The notes beneath the pieces are model-generated. The model ran no database searches and had not been told where the DNA came from. It was given only the letters and a program-made list of their open reading frames with translations. Source: Rhizomys pruinosus (Eukaryota; Chordata; Mammalia; Rodentia; Spalacidae). From it: DNA of 64,000 nt. Every line of letters begins with the position of its first letter. The first letter of the stretch is position 1. Below are positions 36,640-49,294 of this stretch, one piece after another. The stretch spans positions 100,039 to 164,038 of the forward strand of contig VZQC01011962.1 of NCBI GenBank assembly GCA_009823505.1, in the 5' to 3' direction. The translations under genes and the position numbers were made by a program.

Positions 36640-38625
36640 GAAATAGTGACCCTTTCCCATGAGCCTGGAACTAACTATATTTATCTCTGTGAACCTGAAG
36701 CTGAGGTCCCTTGCAATGAAATTGGAGGTTTGTTCCTCCCCTGTGACACTGGAACTATGGTTCTTTCTTATGACCTGGAGCTATGGTCCCCTCACATCAG
36801 CCTGGAAAAGTGGTTGTCTCCCATAAGTCTGGAATTATGCTTGTCTTGCATGAGCCTGGAGCTATGCTCCCCTCAGGTGAACTGGACCTATGCTTATCTG
36901 CCATGAACCAGAGCTGTCATCCTCCTGTGAGCATGGGACTCTCATTGTCTCCTGAAAATGTAGAGCTGTGATCCCTTCACATGAACATATACCTGAGGTC
37001 CCTTTTCAGGATCCTGAAGCATAGAAACCGCCCCCCCCCCCCCGCCATGAGCTGGAGCTAAAATCTCCTCCTGTGAATATTTAGCTAATGTCCCCTTCAG
37101 TAAGCTGAAGTTGTGGTCTCCTCTTTGTGAGCCCAGCCAGAGTTGTAGACCTCTCCCTTGAGTTGGAGCTGTGATTCACGTCTGTAAACCTGGTGCTACT
37201 GTCATAAATTTTGTATTGTGGCTCCTCTGGAGAGCTGGAGTTGTTACCTCATGTGAGTTGAACCTGTGGTCTTCCCCTGTGAAACTGCATTGGTGGACTT
37301 CTGTGAGCTGGAGTTTCAGTCCCCTCCTGAGAGCCAGAGTTCTGGTTCCCTCCCGAGAGATTGGACTGTAGACCCCTCATCAACATGAGGTTGTACCACC
37401 CTCCTGTAAACCTGGGATTGTGGTCCCATTCTGTGAACCTGTAGTTGTGGTCCTCTCTCCTAAACCTGGAGTGGAAGTCTCATCCTGTGAGCTGGAACTT
37501 CAGTCCCCTCCAGTGAGCCAGAGATGCTGCCCCTTCCTGTGGTGGAGGTGTGGCCTTGGAACTGTGGTTCTGTCCTGTGAATCTGGAGCTGAGGCCCCTG
37601 TTGAGAGCTAGAGTTGTGGTCCCCTCTTATGAGCCAAAGTTGTGGTCCTCTCCTGAGATCCTAGAGTTGTGATCCCCTCTTGTAAGCCGGAGTCCTCATC
37701 CCCTTGAATGACGTGGAACTGTGGTCTCCTCCATAGAACCTGGAATTGTGGTCACCTCTTGTGAACCCAGAGCTGTGGTCCCCTCCCACAAGCTTCTTGT
37801 AAACTGGTGTTGTGCTGCGCTCCACTCCAATGAGCCAGAGTTGTGTTCCCCTCCTGTTAGCTGGAGCTATGATCTCCTCCCATGAATCTGAAGTCTAGGT
37901 CCCCACCTGAGAGCTAGAGTTGTAGCCTCCTCTGGTGAATACAGAACTTTGGTTCCCTCCTGTGAACTGTATTCTCCTCCAATAATCCAGAGTTATGGTC
38001 CTTTTCTGTACACTGGAGTTGTTGTCCCCTCCTGCGAACCTGGAGCCGTTGTCACCCACAGTAAGCTGAATCTGTAGTCCCCTCCATGAGTCAGTGTTGT
38101 CTCCACTCGTGAGCTGGAAATGTGTTTCCTTCCTGTGAACTGGTAGCTGAGATCTTTGCCTGTTAGCTAGATTTGTGGTTCCCTCCTGTGAGCCTGGAGC
38201 TGTGGTCCTCTCATGTGAGTTGGACTTGTGATCCCCTCTTGTGACCTGGATTTGTCGCCAACTCCCATGAATAGGAACTGTGCACCCTCTTTGAGTAGGA
38301 GCTGTGGTTCTACCCTGAGAGTTAGAGCAATGGTCTCCATTTCTGAACTGGATTGGTGGTCCCCTGCTGTGAACCTGGAGCTGTGGTCTCCTCCTCACAG
38401 CCTTGAGCTGTAAGCGGGAGCCATGGCCCACACTTGTGTGCTGGAGCTGTGGTCCCGATCCTGGAAGTTAGGGGGGTGCCCAACCCACCCACCCCATGGA
38501 CAGCCAGAGCTGAGCTCCCCTCGAATGAACCTGGAGCTGTGGTCCACTCTTGTCAGCTGTAGCTCTCATGGTTCATTTGAGTCTGAAGCATTTGGGCCAC
38601 TGCCATGAGCCACGGTTCCACATTC
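36640..38625. repeat. minisatellite, about 30-bp unit, about 2 kb
   Basis: Degenerate tandem array whose consensus resembles GAGCCTGGAGCTGTGGTCCC then CTCCTGT. I estimate 60-70 copies. Units differ at many sites, so it is old or gene-converted. Because many units are a multiple of three, frames stay open. One plus-strand frame (36646-36906) repeats 'SLELWSP'-like decapeptides, and a minus-strand frame (37895-38431, 178 codons) repeats 'GGDHSS'-like blocks. A C14 run lies near 37029. I infer no protein. Confidence 0.9.
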
Positions 38626-39054
38626 CTCTGATCTAGCCTGATGGTGGAACAGAGTAGAACATGGAGGGCTTCCTGATGTTGAGCAGCAGTTTCAATCTTC
38701 TTGGAGTGACTCATTCCCATAACTACTCCCCTAAGGTCCCAAATTGTGAATGTTAGAGGCTTTGCCTCAAGCTGGGGGAGTGGGGAGACCTCCGTTCTTT
38801 GCAGATTTGGGTATTGGGAGGACTGATTCTCTGGAACAGTTCTTCCACCTACCCTGAGGGCCAATTGTGATCCTCTCTTCACCTGTGCTCCCAAGTATCC
38901 AGGCTTTGATAGCTTTAATATCAGACCTCTCCTCTTACCAGGCACCAAGTGCTTCTCCAGTATTCTTCTTCTACAGCCCTAGTATGTCTTGACCTATGCC
39001 CTAAATGAACTTCTAGAGATAAAAAACAGTCTGGAAGTTAAAAAAAAAGACACT
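38626..39054. other. no recognised feature beside the minisatellite
   Basis: A minus-strand frame of 131 codons (38553-38948) overlaps the array edge. It matches no family that I know and has no supporting context. Confidence 0.4.
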
Positions 39055-39066
39055 AAAATTACTATA

Positions 39067-39219
39067 GCAGGGTGTGGTGGCACACACCTTTAATCCTAAC
39101 ACTTGGGAGGCTGAGGCAATCAGATCTTTGTGAGTTCAAGGCCAGCCTGGTCTACAGAGCAAGTTCCAGGACAGCCTGGGGCTACAGGGAGACCCTGTCT
39201 GGAAAAGACAAAAAAAAGT
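39067..39219 (+). mobile_element. B1 SINE (first of a tandem pair)
   Basis: Full-length B1. Left target duplication AAAATTACTATA at 39055-39066. Confidence 0.95.
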
Positions 39220-39232
39220 TAAAAAAAAAAAA

Positions 39233-39386
39233 ACTGGGTGTGGTGGCTCATGCCTTTAATCCTAGCACTTGGGAGGCAGAGGTAGGTGGATTTTTGTGAG
39301 TTCAAGGGCAGCCTTGGTCTACAGAGCGAGTTCCAGGACAGCTGGGGCTATTGAGAGACCCTGTCTTGAAAAGACCAAAAAAAAAA
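39233..39386 (+). mobile_element. B1 SINE (second of a tandem pair)
   Basis: Starts in the A tail of the preceding B1. The right-hand AAAATTACTGTA at 39387-39398 pairs with the left duplication of the first copy. Confidence 0.95.
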
Positions 39387-39612
39387 AAAATTACTGTAAT
39401 AACTAAACCGATATAATTCTCAAACTAAAACATGTAATTAGATTTTAGAATATAAATTCAAAATTCTATAGCCCTACTCTAATGTTCGAACATTGTTTAA
39501 TGACAGAACTGTACAAGCAACCTTTAACAACAATGTGAAATTTTGTCACTGTTCCTATAATGTGTGTTTGCCACTCACTCCCTTTCCAAATTCTCCAACT
39601 ATAAAGTCTTTT

Positions 39613-39759
39613 TTTTTTGTCTTTTCGAGACAGTGTCTCCCTGTGGCCCCACCTGTCCTGGGACTCGCTCTGTAGACCAGGCTGGACTTGAACTCACAAT
39701 GATCTGCCTGCCTCTGCATCCCAAGTGCTAGGATTAAAGGCGTGCACTACCACTCCCGG
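39613..39759 (-). mobile_element. B1 SINE, minus strand, perfect TSD
   Basis: Flanked by 14-bp CTATAAAGTCTTTT at 39599-39612 and 39760-39773. The tail T-run merges with the duplication. Confidence 0.96.
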
Positions 39760-39773
39760 CTATAAAGTCTTTT

Positions 39774-40124
39774 AGGGTAATCACGCTACTTCTTAAAGGT
39801 AACAATGCTAGTAAAATAGTGTTAAATTAAAAAAAAGTCACTGCAGATTTTTTAGCATTATGCTGCTATTCCTTCTAGCTCTTTCCATCATGAATTCAGG
39901 GTCACTTCTGTTGTGTCTCAGGTTACCTGAGTACTAACTTCACCTGAGAAACAATCCTAGGTAGTCTGTTCTAGGGAAGCACATGGGTATTTATTATTGG
40001 GGTCTTTTGCTAGGCCCTCTTTGTACCCACTCCTTCAAGTATACCTAAGTTATTAGAATGGGCATCAACTCTATGACCTTAGGCAAGTCTTTTCTCTCAT
40101 TAGCCTCTGTTTTATTTTCTTTCN
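39774..40124. other. no recognised feature
   Basis: Short apparently unique stretch. An undetermined base lies at 40124 beside a G-run. Confidence 0.45.
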
Positions 40125-40279
40125 TTTTGGGGGGGGGGACTTTTTGAGACAGGATCTCCCTGTAGTCCCAGCTGTCCTGGAATTTGCTCTGTAGACCAGG
40201 CTGGCCTTGAACTCACAAAGATCCACCTGCCTCTGCCTCCCAAGTGCTAGGATTAAAGGGGTGCACCGCCATGACCGGC
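40125..40279 (-). mobile_element. B1 SINE, minus strand
   Basis: GGATCTCCCTGTAGTCCCAG to GGGTGCACCGCCATGACCGG. A run of about ten Gs near 40129-40138 next to the N is probably a sequencing problem in the tail. Confidence 0.93.
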
Positions 40280-41327
40280 AGTCTCTGTTTTCTTAAATGT
40301 AAAACATGGACAGTCATTTCTTGATCCAGGATTATGATTCATATTTCATGAGACTTTTATATCTGTGAAAAACCCTAGGTCAGTGACTAGCCTGAAGTAG
40401 GTACTCAAAGAAGTACAGATGGCTAGCTGCTATTCTGAGTAGATATTCTAGAAAACAATATTGTCACTATATTGGTGCCAGTTCCCATATATTTTGGTTC
40501 TTTTCTATACTCATGGAATAATGTGTTGGCACATGTGTGACCACTCACTCACATACATGTTTATTCTAAAAAGTCTTGATGGACATGTTACATTTGATAC
40601 TTCTTCCTTACATAAAATTGAATTACAGATCAGTGAGGAGAAATCATACTGAGTTTGAAGGTACATGCATTTGTTGTTTACATTTTCAGGTTTTTTAGCC
40701 TTAAGACACTCATTAGGTAGTAATTTTTTTAAGATGATTTTTGTTCCAAAAACTTGACTTGAGCTGTATGTGTTTCCTTTTGTAGAATAATGTAAAGACT
40801 GAAGTTGAGTACTTAGTTTCTATCAGATGGAAATTTTCTAAATTGACAGCCAAAATGGCTCCTGACACTAAATAGCTAGGGATTACAGTAAAAACAGGCC
40901 TTGGAACTTTTTACTGGATTTTTTACATTTAGTGCAACAGTTCTTAATCAAATTTAGACTCTCCTCCCTCATTCATGTCTGCACCCTCTCCGTGCTGTAC
41001 TTCATGCATCCCGTCATACATTTTAAGTCCTAAATATATTATCAGTCTCAAAAATATTATACAGTGTTTCATCACTGAAAGCAGGAATGTAGCTTATGTT
41101 ACCTTAGAAAAAGTGAAACACAACCATGCTTGAATGGAAATGAAAATGACCAGTTGTTGTTCCCAACGAGTAACTTTAGTCAAATCTTTGTCAGCCTCTT
41201 TGTTTCATACAGGAGAGGAAAAATATAGGATTTGAGTCTGAAACATTTCTGTTATTCTTTCTGGTTCTGAAAATCAGCAAGTCTATTCTCAGACTCATTC
41301 TGAAAATTCGGTGATAAGAACTCACAA
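40280..41327. other. no recognised feature upstream of the HPF1 retrocopy
   Basis: AT-rich, no SINE, no convincing frame. No promoter can be argued for the retrocopy that follows. Confidence 0.45.
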
Positions 41328-41341
41328 AAATCCAATTCTTG

Positions 41342-42516
<1,175 letters not shown>

Positions 42517-42530
42517 AAATCCAATTCTTG

Positions 42531-43855
42531 CAGTGACTGCTTTTCAAAGTGCCTTCACTAGCTTCCTTTTCTTTCCTCTGCAACCATACAGACAAACTGG
42601 CAATGAGATCCAGTAAGATTAAAAAGATTCCTGGAGTAGTCATTAACTTTGTCAAGTTGTCTACTGCGCAATCATTAAGGAGAGGAAGCCAAAACTTATA
42701 AATCACAAGAGTCACAGCAGGTGGGAGGCAGTACCTAGGCCAAAGGAGAGCATTTTCTATAGTATTTTGCTGTTCTAATACTGTTTAGACTAATGTGTAG
42801 TTATGTAATTTTTATCTCAGTAAAGTGAAGAGGTGATAATAGTTTTATAAAAGTCTACAAAAAGTTTATCTGGAGTTTACTGATATAGATCTGTGTATAT
42901 GCATATTTGTAATTTGGTTTTGCTGGTTTTGTGTGAGACAGAGTCCTGAATTCCCTAAGCTTCCTACCTGTGTAATTTGAATAGCAGCTCATTCTCTCCA
43001 CTGTCTATACCAACTACTAACCCCTGTGTAGGGGGATAAAAGGAGGATGCGTGGTATAGACAGAAGGAAGAAAAGGGGAGGAAAATACTGCCATTCAGTC
43101 AGGATCTGTCATGAATCAGGGTACATTCCCTACATCCTACATTCTTTAGAGATTTGCCATGTTGCTCTTAGTAGCACTGTAATTTTATAGATTAAGAAAC
43201 AAATCTAGAGAAATACAAAGTGGCATGGAAAATACAGATTAGATTTCTGCTCCGAGTAATGCCAAGGCCATTGCACTTGCTTTCCACAAAAGAACTTATT
43301 GTTTCTGAAGAGAAACAGGTGGCCAATTTTATGTTGTTATTCATTATGAAACTGATCTCAGCCTTCTGTTAAACACGTGAAGATCCTTCTTTTCTTGTTC
43401 ACATATAGTTTATCTCTAAATTGTGCATGTTTTCAACAGTTAAAGTACATATTAGTTAGAAATTGTCACAGAAAGCTATAGCTATCAAACCATTTATACC
43501 AGCCTTTCCACTTAGCAGAGAAGACTCATAGTTAGAGACAGAAAGATCCTATCTCGAGATCTTTCAGTATCACATTATCACATATCCTAGATGAGACCTC
43601 ATGCATGGTGAGCCCTCACTCCATACTAAGAATGTGTACACAAGAGAGCATATAGTGGAGTGATGGACAGTGGTAACAGATGGCACCAATATTAGATCAT
43701 AAGGAGGAGCATAGACTTTGTCAGAACAGAACACATATCTTCTAGCTTATATTGGTAAATTTTAGCTTGATTTATCTGAAACTCCAAAATGTCTCCTTAT
43801 TTTAATTGGCATTTAATTTAATATACAATTGAATTCTGATAAGGATGGATATTTT
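42531..43855. other. no recognised feature
   Basis: About 1.3 kb with no SINE, LTR or meaningful frame that I can identify. Confidence 0.5.
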
Positions 43856-44040
43856 CAGCCAGGTGTAGTAGCATATGTTTTTATTTTTTTATTTTTATTT
43901 TTTAGCATATGTTTTTAATCTCAGCACTCAAGCAGCAAAGACAGGCAGATCTCTGTCAGTTCAAGGCCAGGTGGGTCTACATAGTGATTTCCAGGCCAGC
44001 TGGGGTTACAGGGAGATGCTTTCTCAAAAAGACAAAAAAT
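43856..44040 (+). mobile_element. B1 SINE with internal T-rich insertion
   Basis: B1 head GCCAGGTGTAGTAGCATATG, then about 30 bp of T/A-rich insertion flanked by AGCATATGTTTTTA repeats, then the rest of B1. GATATTTTC flanks the element. Confidence 0.88.
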
Positions 44041-44348
44041 ATAGATATTTTCCTTATATAGGAACATCATTCATACAGTAATAACCTAGTGTCTCTTAAA
44101 TAATCTACATCTAATTCATCAGCAAATTTATTCAAGCCTGGTTAAAGTTCAGCACATCCTGCTAGTTATTGAACCAAAATATATACTGAGCCATAGTACT
44201 TTCATTAACTTACATTGTTATGACCCTAGACTAAATTATTGTTATCCTTCCATTGGGTCACAATAGCCCATAACTGGTCTTTACTCTTCCACTCTTGCTA
44301 TCTTAAATCTGTTCTCCATATGACTATGAGAATAATCTTTAAAGACAC
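44041..44348. other. no recognised feature
   Basis: Short apparently unique stretch. Confidence 0.4.
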
Positions 44349-44432
44349 AGATCTTGGGGTTATAAAGGTAGCTTAATGCACTTACATTGAAAGGACTACT
44401 CCCTGGATTTAATCCTTAGCATGGAAAAAAAG
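44349..44432 (+). mobile_element. ID-like SINE, diverged
   Basis: GGGGTTATAAAGGTAGCTTA to CTGGATTTAATCCTTAGCAT and an A-run follow the ID layout (A-box, B-box, tail). Confidence 0.55.
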
Positions 44433-44505
44433 TCTTAAATACATCAATCATATGACTCAGATGTTCAGAAACATCAAGAAGCTCAGATCTCCTTTAGAAT
44501 TAAAT

Positions 44506-46245
44506 CTGGGAGCAAGCCAGTGAACAGCATTCTTCCATGACCTGTGCTTCAGCTCCTGCCTCCAGGCTCCTGCCCTGAGTTCTTGCCTTGGGTTCCCTAA
44601 GTAATTAACTGTGATCCAGGAGATGTAAGCTGAATAAACCGTTTCGTCCCCAAGTTGGTGTCAGTCAGAGTGATTTGTCGCAGCAATGGAAGACAAACTA
44701 GAACATAAATTGGTACCAGAAGAGTGGGGTATTGCTGTGACAGACCTGACCTTGGTGTTTTGGGGAAGAATTGTGGAGGCATTTGGAACTTTGGGCTGGG
44801 AAGATCATTGAATGCCTAAAGATTGTTGCTGTGGAGTTTGGAGAAGTTTTGCTAAAGGATTTGTAGAAGATGGAGGCCTTGCTTGTAAAGATTCTAGTTT
44901 CAAAGGGAAGCAGAGATCATCGGGACTGTTTAATCTGTGGGTTCTGGTCAGCTGGGGCTGAAGAATCAGCTGTAAGTAGCAAGAGACCAGAACCTAAAGT
45001 GAAATCTTTGTTGTACTGGGACAACTGACACTGGTTAGCTGGGGCTGAAAAATCAGCTGTAAGTAACAAGAGACCAGCTTCACTGTGGTGAAATCTTCTG
45101 GGAAGAATTTCTTCAGGGTCAGCCCACAGAAGCTGTGTTCCAGAAGGGGCCTGAGCTTTCATGTCAAGACAGAAGCAGGACTTGGTAGTGTGTAAGAGTC
45201 TCCTATATGGTTCTGGTGTTAAAATTTGAGGGGGTCACAGAGAGCAGCCGAGGCTTGGCACTGTGAGAGGTCAAGAAAGACCATTGGTGGAAGTGCACCT
45301 CGGTTGCAGTGAAGACACCAGGATTGCAGGGGTCATGGAGAGAAGCTGAGGCTTTGCACCAGCAGAGGTCAGAAGAGACCATTGGTGAAGGTGCTGCCTC
45401 AGTTTCAGTGGCGACCCCAGCTTTTTGGAGATGCCAGGACCATGGGATGACCACCAAGAGCAGCAGCAGGTGTGAAATGGAGTCAGCCTGGGCCTTCGAG
45501 ATGAGCTGTGTGTGCCACGGGTGGCAGAGTTGCAGAAGAGGAGCTGCCAAAACCCTGTGGGAGCCAGAAGATCATGAGTCCCAGGTGTCCAGCCTTGAGC
45601 TACTTGCTGGACTTAGGTTTTGTTTGAGTGTGCCTGGGTCTTCTCTTTGAAATAAGACAGTACTTGTTTTGGATTTTACAGCAGCTCACAGTTAATAGAC
45701 TTTTAATAGACTGTGAACTTTTAGGTGTGTGGACATTTTAAGGACTGTGGGGCTTTTAAGGTTGTACTGTCTTAGGTTGTGATTAATGTTGGCATCATAC
45801 TTTGGGGATAAGAACTGGAAAGGTGGTGATTTAATAGTGATGTGTTTTGTGTGTCAAGTTGACAAGGGGTCAGTTGTGCTGGATAGCTTTAGTGTCAACT
45901 TGACACACCTGGGTTGAGGGAGCCTCAATTGGGGAACTGGCTCCATTGGATTGGCCTGTGGCCACATCTGTGGAGTAATGTCTTGATGGTTGAGCAGTGT
46001 GGGAGGGCTCAGCCCACAATGAGTGGTGCTACCCTGGGCAGGTTGTTGTGTACAGTATAAGAAGGCAGGCTGGGCATGAGCCAGAGGAGCAAGCCTGTGA
46101 ACAGCATTCCTCCATGGTCTGTGCTTCAGCTCCTGCCTCCAGGTTCCTGTCCTTAGTTCCTGCCTTGGGCTCCCTAAGTGATGAACTGTGACCCAGGAGA
46201 TGTAAGCTGAATAAACCCTTTCCTCCCCCCCAAATAAAAAAAAAA
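44506..46245 (+). mobile_element. retrotransposed MT-like ERVL-MaLR transcript (R-U5-internal-U3-R-polyA)
   Basis: 44506-44700 is the R-U5 part of an MT-like LTR (TCAGCTCCTGCCTCCAGG, AATAAACC). At about 44703 the non-coding MaLR internal region starts (ATTGGTACCAGAAGAGTGGG, resembling the MaLR primer-site region). From about 45870 a fuller LTR follows, with U3 (GTCAACTTGACACACCTGGG), a TATA-like CAGTATAAGAAGG near 46057, and R. It ends at a poly(A) site 24 bp after AATAAA and an A10 tail. 11-bp TAGAATTAAAT flanks it (44495-44505 and 46246-46256). So this looks like an RNA copy, not a provirus. It carries no protein frame. Confidence 0.85.
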
Positions 46246-46256
46246 TAGAATTAAAT

Positions 46257-46599
46257 ATGAACCTTTCTAATGACCTATAAATTACTCAAAAATTGGTTCC
46301 CAGTAACATTCCTCACTCCCTTCATCTTCTCCTAGCCTTGGTCTCTGTAACAAGCATTCTGGCCTCTTTATACCTATTTCTTGGTCATCCCATGTATGCT
46401 CACCATTTCACAGCTTTTATAATTACCATTCCCTTTGTATAGCATAACTTTTTTCCATAGACACCATTATGTCTCAGTTCTTTCAGTTTTTTCCTTAAAG
46501 CTTACTTGGTTAGAAAAGCCTTTCCTGAACATCCAGCATCTATATGTCTTCTTTTGTATAACTTATGTTTGTAAAACTTTATATATCCTTTGAAAATTT
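46257..46599. other. no recognised feature
   Basis: AT-rich. No repeat that I can name. Confidence 0.4.
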
Positions 46600-47230
46600 C
46601 ATATATGTATACAGTGTGTCTTGATCCTATCTACTTTTCACTCTTGTTATCCAATTCCATTGCTAGTCCCCAAACCATCTCCTGCCCAACTTCATGTTGC
46701 TGTATTTATTATTAATTTTATCCCACTGGGTTCAGTTAGTGCCATCCTTAAGTTTATGGGTGTGGGGATAGACATTATGGTCATACCCTTAAAGGAGAAT
46801 GGTTCTCCCTTCCTCAACAACTATCAATTGTCAATAGCTCCTTAGTTAAGTGTAAAGCCTTAAGAGATTCTCCCCCAGGCATGCTGGAATTTTGTATGGC
46901 TTGCTCTTCTGCAGGTAACAGTGGGTGCAGTGGGTTCAGCAGTGCAGTAATCGTGCCATGACTGGAAAAAGACGCCATTTCACAGCTCTCCTTCCCATCA
47001 TCTGACTCGTGCTTTCTTCCATTCCTGTTCCATGATGTTCCCTGATTCTTGGATGGCAGGGGCAGGTTGATATTGTCTCATTTAGAACAGAGCACTCACA
47101 GTTACCAATTCTCAGCAATCTGAACAGTTAGGAACCTCTGCATTGTCTGTTACCTACAACCAAAAGAAGCTTTTCTGACTAAGACTGAGGGCAACCCATG
47201 TATATGGAAGTCAGAAAAATAACATATATA
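46600..47230 (-). mobile_element. Lx-like L1 3' UTR, minus strand
   Basis: GTGTGTCTTGATCCTATCTA, CCCACTGGGTTCAGTTAGTG, CTTAAAGGAGAATGGTTCTC and CAACTATCAATTGTCAATAG follow the same order as at 10.3-12.3 kb and 19.4-20.3 kb. The later part diverges. Confidence 0.65.
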
Positions 47231-47765
47231 TTTCAAGACCTGATAACTTTCACTTTACTGAAACCATTTTCAACAACAAAATATGTTTCTTATTGCAAAC
47301 GTGTTTGGTAAGTACCATTTTATACACAAATAAATCCCATTACAAAATCAAATTACCACAGCGTTAACCTCATTTATCTAATGTCTTTCTTTTGGGTATC
47401 AGCTCATTTATCTTCTTGAATCATCTCACTTCTTCCTTTTCTAATTCTTGTAAATCAAGACAGAATGAACTATATTCATTTCTGAATTGGTCAGCTCTAA
47501 AGCAGAATAGTTTAACAACTATTCTTGTGTAACACAGTGTCCCACTGGGAAGAGCATAATGATATAACATGCTTTAATGCTTCAGCAGAAGAGTGCTTTT
47601 CAACCTCCACTGAGCCACCTCCAGAATCAATCAGTAGAGTAACCCCCTGTCATTCACTGTATGTTGGGGTAAGTAGTTAAGAGAACAGACTTGAGAACCT
47701 AGTGTTCTCATTTTGAATCCCATCTCTAGGTGTTGCATGTCCTGAGTTTAAAAGGTCAATCAGTT

Positions 47766-47766
<1 letters not shown>
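47231..47766. other. no recognised feature
   Basis: Apparently unique stretch preceding the long T-run. Confidence 0.4.

Positions 47767-47824
<58 letters not shown>
47767..47824. repeat. uninterrupted poly(T), 58 bp
   Basis: 58 consecutive Ts. It would be the A-tail of a minus-strand retrocopy whose body lies to the right (47825 on), but I cannot identify that body. A length this pure implies a young insertion or a sequencing estimate. Confidence 0.97.
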
Positions 47825-47825
<1 letters not shown>

Positions 47826-48019
47826 GTTTATGCCTTTTTTGCTCCTTAGCAAAACAATGGTTAACAGGTGGTTATAAGATCACCCATGCTCCTGCAATTA
47901 TTATAACAGTGGAATACTGTTATATGCTCTGTTAATGTTTGCCAAGAAGACAGTGAGTTACTAAGCTGACTTCAGCTTGCAATTGTTGCTTCAGGCTTGA
48001 CATGCCTCCAAGACCAAAA
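47825..48019 (-). other. candidate body of a minus-strand retrocopy, unidentified
   Basis: Immediately beyond the poly(T). On the minus strand it ends ...AAAAAAGGCATAAACC then the A-tail. No canonical AATAAA is seen in the last 40 bases. Confidence 0.3.
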
Positions 48020-48145
48020 TGTCCGAATGAGGTCTCAAAACTAATTCTACATGGTCTCACTGTAAAAACAAAGCTGGCCTTGAACTAGTGATTCTTCTGC
48101 CCATGTTTACCAAGTGTGTCTCCATGTGCCACCATGTTCAACGAA
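48020..48145 (-). mobile_element. B1-like fragment, minus strand
   Basis: GAGGTCTCAAAACTAATTCT, GCTGGCCTTGAACTAGTGAT and ATGTGCCACCATGTTCAACG are reverse B1 landmarks with losses between. Confidence 0.6.
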
Positions 48146-48760
48146 ACTGAGCTTTTAAGTGACAGATTTCTTCCTCCTATATAAGGCCCAGTCAGATTAC
48201 TTGGACATTTCCTTTGTGAAAGATAATAATTTTCCAAATAAAGAATCTCCAGGGGCTACGCAGTGAGGTTGGGAAGTGGCCAGGTCAGGAGAGTTTATTG
48301 ACTTGCTTATGAATAAAAAACCCTTACACCTTCTAGTATATAAGAAGCCCAACATATTCAAAATTAAAGTGTTTGGTTAAAATTACCATTTCTATGTTCC
48401 GTATTTTCTTTCTGATCATTTTCCATATCTATAAAATGTTAATGCTAATAATAATACCGATGTTTTTGGGTTACAGTAATGGTTAAGTGAAATAGAGTAT
48501 GAGAAAATTTTAGAATCATGCTTGGTCCATGTTAAAACTCCAATAAAATTTAATTATTATAATTATCAGTACTATCATCACTATTTTGCCTTAAATTGTA
48601 GAATACTACATATTTAATAAATACTATGTATCATCATATTATCATAGTATGAGCCTTCCTTTGCTGCCATAACAAAGTCACATGAAAACAGCTTAAACAG
48701 TTCTAGTTGTCAAAAGTGAAATTGATATCACTAGGCTAAAATCACAAAGTGTTGTTCTTA
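48146..48760. other. no recognised feature
   Basis: AT-rich, apparently unique. Confidence 0.4.
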
Positions 48761-48898
48761 GCCAGGCATGGTGGCACATGCCCTTAATGTCAGCACTTTG
48801 AAGATAGAGGAAGGTGGATATTTATGAATTTGAGGTCACCCTGATCTATACAGAGAGTTCCAGACAAGCCAATGAGACTCTGTCTCAAAAACAACAAA
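48761..48898 (+). mobile_element. B1 SINE, older
   Basis: GCCAGGCATGGTGGCACATG head, with many transitions in the body. Confidence 0.9.
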
Positions 48899-48975
48899 GG
48901 AGTATTGGTATGTTGCATTTCTTTCTGGAGACTTGAGGGAACCTAGCTTACTTCCAATTTCCAGCTTCCAAAACC

Positions 48976-49155
48976 TGCCTATTTCATTTGTCCCTTCTCC
49001 TTCCCTCCCCTCCTCTCCCCTTCCTTTCTCTTCCCTTCCTTCTCCTCACCTTCCCTTCCCTTCCTTTCTTCCCCTTTTCTCCTTCCTTCTCTCCCCCGAT
49101 CAATCCCTTTTCCCTCCCCTCCTCTGCCCTTCCCTTCACTTCCCTTCCTCTTGTT
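48976..49155. repeat. polypyrimidine tract (CCTTCCC/TTCCC-like)
   Basis: About 180 bp almost purely C and T on the plus strand, with repeated CCCTTCC words and a single short purine break near 49098. Such tracts can form triplex (H-DNA). Confidence 0.92.
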
Positions 49156-49294
49156 CTATCTTCAAAGCCAGCAACAGTGGGTTGAGACCATTTTACATTT
49201 CATTCCGCTGACTTCCCTTTATGTCTCTTTCTTCTCTGTTTTGTCTTTTTTTCTCTTTTTGCAGCATCATATATAAGTTTTTCATTTATCATAG

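Noticed and set aside
37895..38431. 178-codon minus-strand frame as a repeat protein gene
   Set aside because: Whole frame lies in a minisatellite with a period divisible by three. No start context, splice sites or homologue.
38553..38948. 131-codon minus-strand frame beside the minisatellite
   Set aside because: No recognisable domain, composition like its surroundings, overlaps the array edge.
45203..45650. 113- and 115-codon frames on both strands
   Set aside because: Both lie in the MaLR internal region, which is non-coding in known rodent MT elements.
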